This document shows positions 1 through 4,363 of a DNA stretch of 5,650 bases, one piece after another. Source of the stretch: Syntrophorhabdus sp. PtaB.Bin184 (lineage in GTDB: Bacteria; Desulfobacterota; Syntrophorhabdia; Syntrophorhabdales; Syntrophorhabdaceae). The position numbers and the translations under genes were made by a program. The notes under the pieces are model-generated. The model saw nothing but the letters and a program-made list of their open reading frames with translations, had not been told where the DNA came from and did not search any database. The DNA lies in assembly GCA_002067555.1 (NCBI GenBank), contig MVQQ01000191.1, positions 1 through 5,650 on the forward strand. The letters run 5' to 3'. Each line of letters begins with the position of its first letter. Position 1 is the stretch's first letter.

Positions 1-231
1 GATGTGTTTTAAATCCTTGTCGGTCTTGACGGTCCGGCAGAATTCGTACCCGTTCATCTTCGGCATCTCGACATCGCTGATGATGAGATCCGGCATCACC
101 TCATTGACCTTGTACAACCCGTCCATGCCGTCCTCGGCAACAGTCACCTCGTACCCCTTCTTCGCAAGGATCTCCTCAAGGATCTTCGCCTGGGTCCTGC
201 TGTCTTCAGCTATGCATATCCGCTTCGCCAT
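1..231 (-). CDS. Response regulator receiver domain protein, N-terminal part (cut by window edge)
   Basis: The first 77 residues of a CheY-like receiver domain are visible and the gene continues past the left edge. The family is phosphorylated on an aspartate by a partner histidine kinase and passes the signal to an output domain or to a protein partner in the cytoplasm. Visible motifs are the acidic pocket at E9-D10 (start MAKRICIAEDSRTQAKILEE), the probable phospho-acceptor D53 in LIISDVEMPKMNGYEF, and the following MP-x-MNG loop. The conserved Thr/Ser and Lys of strands 4 and 5 lie beyond the edge, so the output domain (DNA binding, kinase, GGDEF or none) is unknown. The ATG at 231-229 gives a start that matches the usual receiver N-terminus; no good Shine-Dalgarno sequence precedes it. 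It is transcribed away from repeat array 1, which lies about 70 bp upstream. Confidence 0.9.
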   Translation of the reverse strand, partial: MAKRICIAEDSRTQAKILEEILAKKGYEVTVAEDGMDGLYKVNEVMPDLIISDVEMPKMNGYEFCRTVKTDKDLKHI

Positions 232-301
232 ACGTCATCGCCGGTACGAAACCGGGCTCCCACGAGAGTGTTATCGGATCGCCATCCAGAAACTTAAAAA
301 A

Positions 302-364
302 CGGTTGCAGCCGCTTGAACCGTTAGAACCGTTGGAACCGTTGGAACCGTTGGAACCGTTGGAA
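302..364 (+). repeat. Nonamer tandem array 1 (7 units)
   Basis: Seven contiguous 9-bp units can be read: CGGTTGCAG (302-310), CCGCTTGAA (311-319), CCGTTAGAA (320-328), then four identical copies of CCGTTGGAA (329-364), followed by a partial CCG. The first unit differs from the others and is found again at the outer end of array 4. The four identical copies suggest recent slippage or homogenisation. Every frame is open through the array (Pro-Leu-Glu in one frame), but that follows from the 9-bp period and does not indicate coding. The array lies upstream of both the receiver gene and the IVP-family gene. Confidence 0.95.
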
Positions 365-449
365 CCGAATAAACCAGAGGAACTTTGTTGAGAGATTATT
401 CTCTTTCGAAAAGTAATATATCTGCAATACTGCCTGTGGGGGAGATCTA

Positions 450-836
450 ATGGCGATTGTGTCGTTTGAAGGGCTTCAAATCTGGCAGAAAGCCAGAGCG
501 TTGACTAACAGGATCTACCGTGCTACAAGCCAGCCATCTTTCTCGAAGGATTTCGGACTCATTGACCAGTTGCGCAGGGCAGCAGTGTCAATCAGTTCCA
601 ACATCGCTGAAGGCCATGAGCGCGGAGGCACAAGAGAATATCTTCATTTTTTATCGATGGCAAAAGGGTCATCAAGTGAGGTACGGTCCCAACTATACGT
701 GGCCCTCGACCAGGGATATATGGAGAAAGCAGAGTGCGAACAGTTGATAGATGACTTCAGGAGACTCACAATTATGATCAACAACATGATGAGATATCTC
801 AAGACAACTTCCCACAAAGGAACAAAATACCCCTGA
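450..836 (+). CDS. Four-helix bundle protein, 23S rRNA intervening-sequence (IVP/S23) family
   Basis: This is a 128-residue protein of normal family length. The family is recognised by the start FEGLQIWQKARAL (6-18), the central QLRRAAVSISSNIAEGHER (40-58) and EYLHFLSMAKGSSSEVRSQL (63-82), with a last helix at about 92-117. Known relatives are encoded inside intervening sequences of some bacterial 23S rRNA genes, and the fold is shared with Avd, the accessory protein of diversity-generating retroelements. The biochemical role of stand-alone members is not established; binding of structured RNA is plausible because of the basic faces. The ATG at 450 has a Shine-Dalgarno GGGGGAG five bases upstream. 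The gene is not in an rRNA operon here. It stands alone between two inverted nonamer arrays, with no reverse transcriptase or template repeat nearby. A small hairpin, AGAGA-TTAT-TCTCT (391-404), lies in its leader. Confidence 0.88.
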   Translation: MAIVSFEGLQIWQKARALTNRIYRATSQPSFSKDFGLIDQLRRAAVSISSNIAEGHERGGTREYLHFLSMAKGSSSEVRSQLYVALDQGYMEKAECEQLIDDFRRLTIMINNMMRYLKTTSHKGTKYP

Positions 837-874
837 ATGCAGGACGTACAGCGAATATCTCCAGGTCTTTACGG

Positions 875-919
875 TTCTAACGGCTCAAGCGGTTCAAGCC
901 ATTCAAGCGGTTCAAGCCG
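875..919 (-). repeat. Nonamer tandem array 2 (5 units, inverted relative to array 1)
   Basis: Read on the minus strand, the units from the outer end are CGGCTTGAA, CCGCTTGAA, TGGCTTGAA, CCGCTTGAG and CCGTTAGAA, followed by CCG. It lies downstream of the IVP-family gene and abuts the radical SAM gene transcribed on the minus strand. The TGA stop of that gene (914-912) is part of the outermost unit, so the repeat has either supplied or replaced the end of the coding sequence. The outer unit CGGCTTGAA is the same as the outer unit of array 3. Confidence 0.93.
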
Positions 920-2237
920 TCTTTATGAGTGCTCTGCAGTAGTCGCGGAAGTTGTTTACTGCTATGAAGAATTCCCGCATCATGATGACCCAGTAGTACT
1001 GGCCTTTCGGGGTGAGGGTCAGGGTGGGGCCGGATTTGATGAGGGCGCCTGTGAGGCGGAAGAAGGTTATTTCGGGGAGGAGGTAGTGATAGGCGTTGAC
1101 ACCGTGCTTCTTCGAGAGCTCGTCGAGGTCGAGGGTGATGCCGAAGAGTTTCATGAGGAAATCGTAGAGCAGGCGCTCTCTCGTGCCGCAGTCCTTTCGG
1201 GCGGCGACGGGGAACTCCCCGCGTTCGAGGCGATCAGTGTATTCGGGGATATCGAAGGTGTTCGAGTAGACACTGCCGCCCAGGTAACCGATGGAGCCGC
1301 TCCCCAGGCCGGCGTATTCGTCGTAGTTGACGACGTATTCGTCGATCATCACGTCCCCTCTCGAGAAACACCAGGCCGTGCTGGGGCGGTAGTCGTCGTG
1401 GAGCATCTCCGTGATCTTCCTGTAAAGGTCCTGGCCGCGGTCGTAGTCCACGCGGCCCAGCTTCCTGCCCATGAGCTTCTCCGTGGAGGTCGAGACCATG
1501 AGGGGATAGAACGTCACCTGGTCCACGGCGATGTCCATGAGAACGTCGAGATCGTGCTCCAGCATCTCCATGGTCTGCGTGGGGAAATTGAAGATCATGT
1601 CCACGTTGAGGGTATCGAAGCGGCCCATCGTCTCCTTGAGCCTTTGCACGATCTCATCTCCGCTGCCGTACTTGTGATACCGTTCGACGGCCTTCAGGAG
1701 ACCGTCATCGAAGGTCTGGACACCGACAGAGAGGCGGTTGACCCCAACGTCCTTCAGCTGTGCCAGGTTGACTTCCGTGAGATGGTTGGGGTTCGTCTCG
1801 ACGGAAACCTCCCCGATGTGGAACATGCCTCTTGCCAGCTTCAGCGTCTCCGACAGTTCGTCGATGAGGACCGTCGGCGTGCCGCCTCCGACATAGACGG
1901 CGTTGAAATCGTACCCGAGGTCGTGATACATCCCCATCTCTTTGCGCAGGGCCTTAAAATAGGCCCGCGCGATGTCCTCCCTGAAGACAACGCGGTTGAA
2001 GGAACAATAGGGGCACAGCTCCTCGCAGAAAGGCACGTGAAGATAAAGGAGTCTCGGGATCGCGTCGGAAGGCCGTGGGACCTCGTAGGATTCGCCCGGC
2101 GTGAAGCGCAAATAGTCAGCGTTCTTCTTCCGGGCAACGTTGCATATGAGCTTTTCGATCAACATGTCGAATTCAGGGCTAAAGGGGCAGGAAGCAGGGG
2201 CTGCCTGCCTCTTCACGCGACTTAGTTTAAAGTTCAC
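912..2237 (-). CDS. HemN/HemW-like radical SAM protein (coproporphyrinogen III oxidase family)
   Basis: A 441-residue radical SAM enzyme of the HemN-like group. The cluster motif LYLHVPFCEELCPYC gives C71, C75 and C78 (CX3CX2C), which ligate the 4Fe-4S cluster that cleaves S-adenosylmethionine. GGGTPT (117-122) matches the SAM-binding glycine motif, followed by VETNPNHL (146-153) and NRLSVGVQTFDD (167-178), both typical of the HemN/HemW/HutW group. A C-terminal HemN-type winged segment is suggested by LTLTPKGQYYW. Group members include oxygen-independent coproporphyrinogen oxidase, heme chaperone HemW and anaerobic heme-degrading methyltransferases; sequence alone does not choose among them, and no other heme gene is adjacent. 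The start is uncertain: the longest frame begins with GTG at 2237, 15 bp after an in-frame stop and without a Shine-Dalgarno; GTG at residue 8 and ATG at residue 25 also fit. The stop lies inside repeat array 2. Confidence 0.87.
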   Translation of the reverse strand: MNFKLSRVKRQAAPASCPFSPEFDMLIEKLICNVARKKNADYLRFTPGESYEVPRPSDAIPRLLYLHVPFCEELCPYCSFNRVVFREDIARAYFKALRKEMGMYHDLGYDFNAVYVGGGTPTVLIDELSETLKLARGMFHIGEVSVETNPNHLTEVNLAQLKDVGVNRLSVGVQTFDDGLLKAVERYHKYGSGDEIVQRLKETMGRFDTLNVDMIFNFPTQTMEMLEHDLDVLMDIAVDQVTFYPLMVSTSTEKLMGRKLGRVDYDRGQDLYRKITEMLHDDYRPSTAWCFSRGDVMIDEYVVNYDEYAGLGSGSIGYLGGSVYSNTFDIPEYTDRLERGEFPVAARKDCGTRERLLYDFLMKLFGITLDLDELSKKHGVNAYHYLLPEITFFRLTGALIKSGPTLTLTPKGQYYWVIMMREFFIAVNNFRDYCRALIKTA

Positions 2238-2281
2238 AACAGCGAAAAATCAAGCACATATTCCGGGCTTCCTGAAATAAC

Positions 2282-2310
2282 TTGACATGCCCGGGAAAGG
2301 TCGTTAAAAC
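2282..2310 (+). promoter_or_regulatory. Possible sigma-70 promoter before the EF-hand lipoprotein gene
   Basis: A perfect -35 TTGACA (2282-2287) is followed after 17 bp by TAAAAC (2305-2310), a four-of-six match to the -10 consensus. It directly abuts the ATG at 2311, so a transcript from it would start inside the first codons and fit better with translation from the internal ATG at 2323. It lies in the 73-bp divergent gap with the radical SAM gene. The -35 match is good, but its use is uncertain. Confidence 0.35.
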
Positions 2311-3150
2311 ATGACATATTTTATGAAAAGAATGCTTCCGTTCACAGTCCTCGTCCTCTTCCTCTCCGGCACGATTCTCGGCTGCTCTCTGGACGCCCTT
2401 GTTTCCCCGGATTACGGCAACAAGGAATATCCCACAACGGACCTGCCCGATCTGAGGAAAAAGCCGAAACAGCAGGAACCGGTTGTCGAACCGAACCAGC
2501 GCGTCACCGCTCCCGACGAGGAAGCAAAGCTGGGACCGACACCCAAATCGGCTACGCAGACGGTCCGCGATGAGACCATCGACGGCCGGGGAAATCCCAC
2601 GGGCCCGGGTGCGACGGCTTCGCTCCTCAAGGTCAGGACGGGTTCGCGCACCACCTTCACGGGAACCGTCTCCGGCGTCGATTATGTCGGGAAGACCATA
2701 TCCGTGAAAAGCGCGGGCAAGAACCTGACATTCGACCTTACGAACCCCGTCGTGCGGGGATACAAACACACGGGAGAGATACAGATCGGTGACACTATCA
2801 CTATTGGATACATAAAGAATGGCATCGGCATAGTCAAGGGGGAGAACTTCCACCAGGACCTCCTCGACCAGACCGCCCCCGACGAGCTGGCCTCATCCCA
2901 GAAGGGCAAACGGACCAAACGGACGGCCTCGAAGCAATCCTCCAACAACCGCGCCGCCCCCGTCCGCGTCAAGTACAAGGTGAACACACTTTCCTTCAAC
3001 GACGTGGACAACAACAAGGACGGCAGGATCTCTCCCGTCGAGCTGGGTACCGTCCTGCCCTCTGTCACGATGCAGGACTTCAAGAAATATGACCGCAACG
3101 GCGACGGTAACCTGAGCGAAGCGGAATACAGGGACGTCAGGAAGAGGTAA
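2311..3150 (+). CDS. Putative lipoprotein with beta-rich domain and paired C-terminal EF-hands
   Basis: A 279-residue exported protein of no recognised family. Residues 5-24 form a basic-hydrophobic signal peptide ending at TILGC, with C25 the likely lipidated cysteine. A Pro-, Lys- and Glu-rich low-complexity linker covers about 34-105. Residues 114-177 (start TFTGTVSGVDYVGKTISVKS) alternate hydrophobic residues in the manner of a small beta-barrel of the OB or DUF5666 type. A basic, Ser- and Lys-rich linker (about 195-215) leads to two canonical EF-hand loops, DNNKDGRISPVE (233-244) and DRNGDGNLSEAE (261-272). Both have all the expected oxygen ligands, the central Gly and the final Glu, so calcium binding is likely. 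ATG at 2311 has AAAGG ten bases upstream; ATG at 2323 is an alternative. The role is unknown; a calcium-responsive envelope protein is inference. Repeat array 3 starts three bases after the stop. Confidence 0.82.
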   Translation: MTYFMKRMLPFTVLVLFLSGTILGCSLDALVSPDYGNKEYPTTDLPDLRKKPKQQEPVVEPNQRVTAPDEEAKLGPTPKSATQTVRDETIDGRGNPTGPGATASLLKVRTGSRTTFTGTVSGVDYVGKTISVKSAGKNLTFDLTNPVVRGYKHTGEIQIGDTITIGYIKNGIGIVKGENFHQDLLDQTAPDELASSQKGKRTKRTASKQSSNNRAAPVRVKYKVNTLSFNDVDNNKDGRISPVELGTVLPSVTMQDFKKYDRNGDGNLSEAEYRDVRKR

Positions 3151-3153
3151 AGG

Positions 3154-3189
3154 CGGCTTGAATAGCTTGAGCCGCTTGAACCGCTTGAA
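3154..3189 (+). repeat. Nonamer tandem array 3 (4 units)
   Basis: The units are CGGCTTGAA (3154-3162), TAGCTTGAG (3163-3171), CCGCTTGAA and CCGCTTGAA (3172-3189). The array starts three bases after the TAA of the EF-hand gene. The outer unit CGGCTTGAA is the same as the outer unit of array 2. The stretch 3154-3183 matches the reverse complement of 3269-3298 (array 4) at 26 of 30 positions, including the rare AGCTTGAG variant in the same place. Confidence 0.92.
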
Positions 3190-3271
3190 CGCTGAAACGA
3201 AATGCACCTGAACCGCACGAATCGCTCAGACGTCACAAGGTCAGAGAGAAGTTCTGCCTTTGTATTGTCCG

Positions 3272-3307
3272 CTCAAGCGGCTCAAGCTGTTCAAGCGGCT
3301 GCAACCG
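3272..3307 (-). repeat. Nonamer tandem array 4 (4 units, inverted relative to array 3)
   Basis: On the minus strand, from the outer end, the units are CGGTTGCAG, CCGCTTGAA, CAGCTTGAG and CCGCTTGAG. The odd outer unit CGGTTGCAG, followed by CCGCTTGAA, is identical to the first two units of array 1. The array ends about 12 bp from the stop codon of the ModE-like gene. Together with array 3 it can fold any transcript crossing the gap into a long stem with a loop of about 80 nt, so it could act as a shared transcript end for the two convergent genes. Confidence 0.92.
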
Positions 3308-3319
3308 CCTTTCTTGGGT

Positions 3320-3655
3320 TCAGACTTGTGTTTTGAAGTGTTTCTTGAAGGTTTTTTCCAGGGTTTGCTTCACGTCCTCGCGGAAGCCTTCGTAGTTCTT
3401 CAGGAATTTCTTCCCTTCAGGAGTTATGCTGGAGCCGCCGCCGGAGACACCCCCCACCTTTCTGTCAAGGAGCGCGAAACCGAGCCTGGCCTCTATCGCC
3501 TGAAGCATCAGCCACGCCTTCCGGTAGGACATGTTGAGGTCCATTGCCGCCTTGTGAAGGGATCCCGTCTCCTCGACCCGCTTGAGCACCTGGTAAGGAC
3601 CCTCGCCGAACGCCTTACCGTTGTTGTCTATCCACACCTTGTAACCCACTTTCAT
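3320..3655 (-). CDS. ModE/LysR-type winged-helix DNA-binding protein (single domain)
   Basis: A 111-residue regulator. Residues 19-84 match the N-terminal winged helix of ModE and LysR proteins: GPYQVLKRVEETGSLHKAA leads into the helix-turn-helix, MSYRKAWLMLQAIEARLG is the recognition region, and LLDRKVGGVSGGGSSITPEG is the wing with its typical Gly- and Ser-rich turn. The molybdate-binding MOP domains of full ModE are absent, so ligand sensing must be lost or supplied elsewhere. Stand-alone relatives are often annotated as molybdenum-related regulators, but no molybdate transport or molybdoenzyme gene is in this window. The start at 3655 is chosen over the longer frame from 3715 because AGGGGG lies seven bases upstream and because a consensus promoter at 3687-3715 overlaps the longer version. 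The C-terminal tail (about 85-111) is a Lys-rich helix. It is probably autonomously transcribed. Confidence 0.88.
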   Translation of the reverse strand: MKVGYKVWIDNNGKAFGEGPYQVLKRVEETGSLHKAAMDLNMSYRKAWLMLQAIEARLGFALLDRKVGGVSGGGSSITPEGKKFLKNYEGFREDVKQTLEKTFKKHFKTQV

Positions 3656-3686
3656 ATAAAGGCCCCCTTGCTCGCGTAACAAGGCA

Positions 3687-3715
3687 ATTATAGATAACAC
3701 CTGTAATCCTGTCAA
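3687..3715 (-). promoter_or_regulatory. Perfect-consensus sigma-70 promoter of the ModE-like gene, with possible operator in spacer
   Basis: On the minus strand TTGACA (3715-3710) and TATAAT (3692-3687) are both perfect and separated by 17 bp. The predicted start of transcription is near 3680, giving a leader of about 25 nt that carries the Shine-Dalgarno sequence. The spacer holds an imperfect palindrome, GATTACAGGTGTTATC (3708-3693), with arms GATtACA and TGTtATC. A promoter this strong in front of a regulator usually needs repression, so a spacer operator, possibly bound by the gene's own product, is a reasonable inference. It does not resemble the known ModE box. Confidence 0.8.
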
Positions 3716-3915
3716 GTTACAATATCAACTCCTGCACACCCCTGCCGGACGCCGGTGTTCACAGACGACAAGAATGGCTTCCCTTGCAATTGTGTTTTAA
3801 GTTTAATTAGTTAGGAGAACAAACACTCACATGACCAGAACACCGAACTGTCAGGAAAAACCCGGCTTGACGTGCTCCTGTATCCATTGATCAATGTAAG
3901 TTGCCAAAAAAATGC

Positions 3916-3945
3916 TTGACATCGTTATTACCTCATGTATATAAC
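3916..3945 (+). promoter_or_regulatory. Orphan sigma-70 promoter upstream of the candidate RNA
   Basis: TTGACA (3916-3921) is followed by TATATA after 16 bp (3938-3943) or TATAAC after 18 bp (3940-3945). Transcription would begin near 3950. No protein gene follows on this strand, and the next strong signal is the terminator at 4117-4144. A 12-bp perfect palindrome CATTGATCAATG sits 19 bp upstream of the -35 and could be an activator or repressor site. Confidence 0.5.
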
Positions 3946-3949
3946 ACTG

Positions 3950-4144
3950 TATGATCGTTGAAGGACACATCCATTATGTCCGGGAATCCGGAAGACAACA
4001 GGCAAACGCGGGTACACCGGATGATATGACGGGAACAAACCTTCAAAGGAGGTTTATTTCTTTATAACGCTACTCCTCTCATAATCCTTTCTATTGGGGA
4101 TGTGGTCGTCGCGTGCATATGGCCGGGCGGCCATATCTCTTTTT
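3950..4144 (+). ncRNA. Candidate structured small RNA (about 195 nt)
   Basis: The stretch is bounded by a good promoter and a Rho-independent terminator on the same strand, with no credible gene between them. Its ends are complementary: CACATCC (3966-3972) can pair with GGATGTG (4098-4104), and the helix can continue with ATTATG (3973-3978) against CATAAT (4080-4085) across a 12-nt bulge. Inside are local hairpins TCCGG-GAAT-CCGGA (3979-3992) and AAACCT/AGGTTT (4037-4055), and an unused strong Shine-Dalgarno AAAGGAGG (4045-4052). Length and end pairing are loosely like 6S RNA, but I do not recognise 6S or any riboswitch core. It could instead be a leader of a lost gene. Confidence 0.3.
4117..4144 (+). 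terminator. Rho-independent terminator
   Basis: A perfect 8-bp stem ATATGGCC (4117-4124) and GGCCATAT (4129-4136) with loop GGGC is followed by CTC and TTTTT (4140-4144). The T tract exists only on the plus strand, so it ends plus-strand transcripts, presumably those from the promoter at 3916, and not the minus-strand operon at 4190-4753. The stem itself could still slow polymerase coming from the other side. Confidence 0.65.
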
Positions 4145-4189
4145 GGGCGCACTCTTCGTTCACCGACCGGTGGACGTGTCATCGGTCTG

Positions 4190-4360
4190 TCAGCAGCCGG
4201 GCTCACCGGGATGACCGCAGCACCCGCGCATCGTGATGATCTTTTTCGTGTTGTTGCGCAGGAGGAGCCACACCTTTCGCCACAGGGGCATGTCGGCGTG
4301 AAGGTTCGTCAGGAAGGCCCGCGCGCTTGGCCTCCCGTGATCGTGGTCGTGGCCCTTCAC
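4190..4360 (-). CDS. Small His/Cys protein with C-terminal CCGHPGEPGC motif
   Basis: A 56-residue frame starting GTG at 4360, four bases after the TAA of the flavoprotein gene and in the same reading frame. It begins VKGHDHDHGRPSARAFL, with a HDHDH cluster at 4-8. A basic-hydrophobic middle follows (PLWRKVWLLLRNNTKKI, 25-41), and it ends RGCCGHPGEPGC with C47, C48 and C56. Histidines and three cysteines in so short a protein suggest metal or cluster binding, or a redox role, but this is inference. From memory, similar CCGxxGxPGC tails end other short bacterial proteins of unknown function; I could not check this. No Shine-Dalgarno precedes the GTG, so translational coupling to the upstream gene is likely; ATG at residue 24 (4291) is an alternative start that would lose the His cluster. 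G/C-rich third positions agree with coding. Confidence 0.68.
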   Translation of the reverse strand: MKGHDHDHGRPSARAFLTNLHADMPLWRKVWLLLRNNTKKIITMRGCCGHPGEPGC

Positions 4361-4363
4361 GGC

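Larger units (their letters stand above)
302..919 (+). other. Candidate IVP-bearing element bounded by inverted nonamer arrays
   Basis: Arrays 1 and 2 face each other in inverted orientation, with the four-helix-bundle gene between them. The segment at 311-332 matches the reverse complement of 871-892 at 21 of 22 positions, including the unusual CCGTTAGAA unit, so the arrays act as imperfect terminal inverted repeats of a unit of about 618 bp. The second array pair (3154-3307) has the same two outer units in the opposite order. No transposase, reverse transcriptase, or obvious target-site duplication was seen outside 302 and 919. Calling it a mobile element is inference from architecture; a repeat-flanked resident gene is the alternative. 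Confidence 0.35.
3154..3307 (-). other. Gene-less inverted nonamer pair between convergent genes
   Basis: Arrays 3 and 4 enclose an 82-bp core (3190-3271) with no reading frame of note. The pair has the same two distinct outer units as the IVP-bearing pair at 302-919 but in reversed order, so it is drawn on the minus strand. The core shows no convincing similarity by eye to the flanks of the IVP gene. It may be a non-autonomous relative of the IVP-bearing element, or a hairpin acting as a bidirectional transcript end. Confidence 0.4.
3721..4189. other. Intergenic region of about 470 bp without a convincing protein gene
   Basis: The stretch separates the ModE-like gene from the CCGHPGEPGC gene. 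It holds a GC hairpin around CCGGACGCCGG (near 3743-3755), an AT-rich block (about 3793-3812), a 12-bp palindrome CATTGATCAATG (3885-3896), an orphan promoter (3916-3945), several short hairpins (3963-3994 and 4037-4055) and a strong terminator (4117-4144). Two short frames, 3831-3890 (+) and 3851-3922 (-), overlap in antisense and are not convincing as genes. Confidence 0.7.

Noticed and set aside
2..391. Plus-strand frame with a Pro-Leu-Glu repeat tail
   Set aside because: The first part is antisense to the receiver domain and the repeated tail is only the 9-bp array read in one frame.
302..919. CRISPR array
   Set aside because: Units are 9 bp and directly contiguous, with no spacers, and no cas gene is present.
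302..919. Diversity-generating retroelement, because the four-helix-bundle protein resembles Avd
   Set aside because: No reverse transcriptase, template repeat or variable repeat is seen; the protein belongs to the broader IVP family.
837..2225. Long plus-strand open frame of 462 codons
   Set aside because: It is antisense to the radical SAM gene, whose product has clear motifs; the translation is Val-, Glu- and Asp-rich nonsense typical of a GC-rich shadow frame.
3320..3715. Longer 131-residue version of the ModE-like protein
   Set aside because: The extra 20 codons overlap a perfect-consensus promoter and the shorter start at 3655 has a strong Shine-Dalgarno sequence.
3831..3890. 19-residue plus-strand peptide with three cysteines (MTRTPNCQEKPGLTCSCIH)
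   Set aside because: The AGGAG before it is 13 bases from the ATG, there is no promoter of quality, and the frame is too short to distinguish from chance.
3851..3922. 23-residue minus-strand peptide starting MSSIFLATYID
   Set aside because: TGAGGT is well placed before its ATG, but no good promoter pair was found, it overlaps another short frame in antisense, and the length allows chance.
3951..4067. 38-residue plus-strand frame in the candidate RNA
   Set aside because: Its ATG is at the predicted transcript start with no ribosome binding site, and the composition looks random.
3950..4144. Known riboswitch (c-di-GMP, cobalamin, TPP, SAM, glycine)
   Set aside because: None of the conserved cores of these classes could be read in the sequence, and no gene follows on the same strand.
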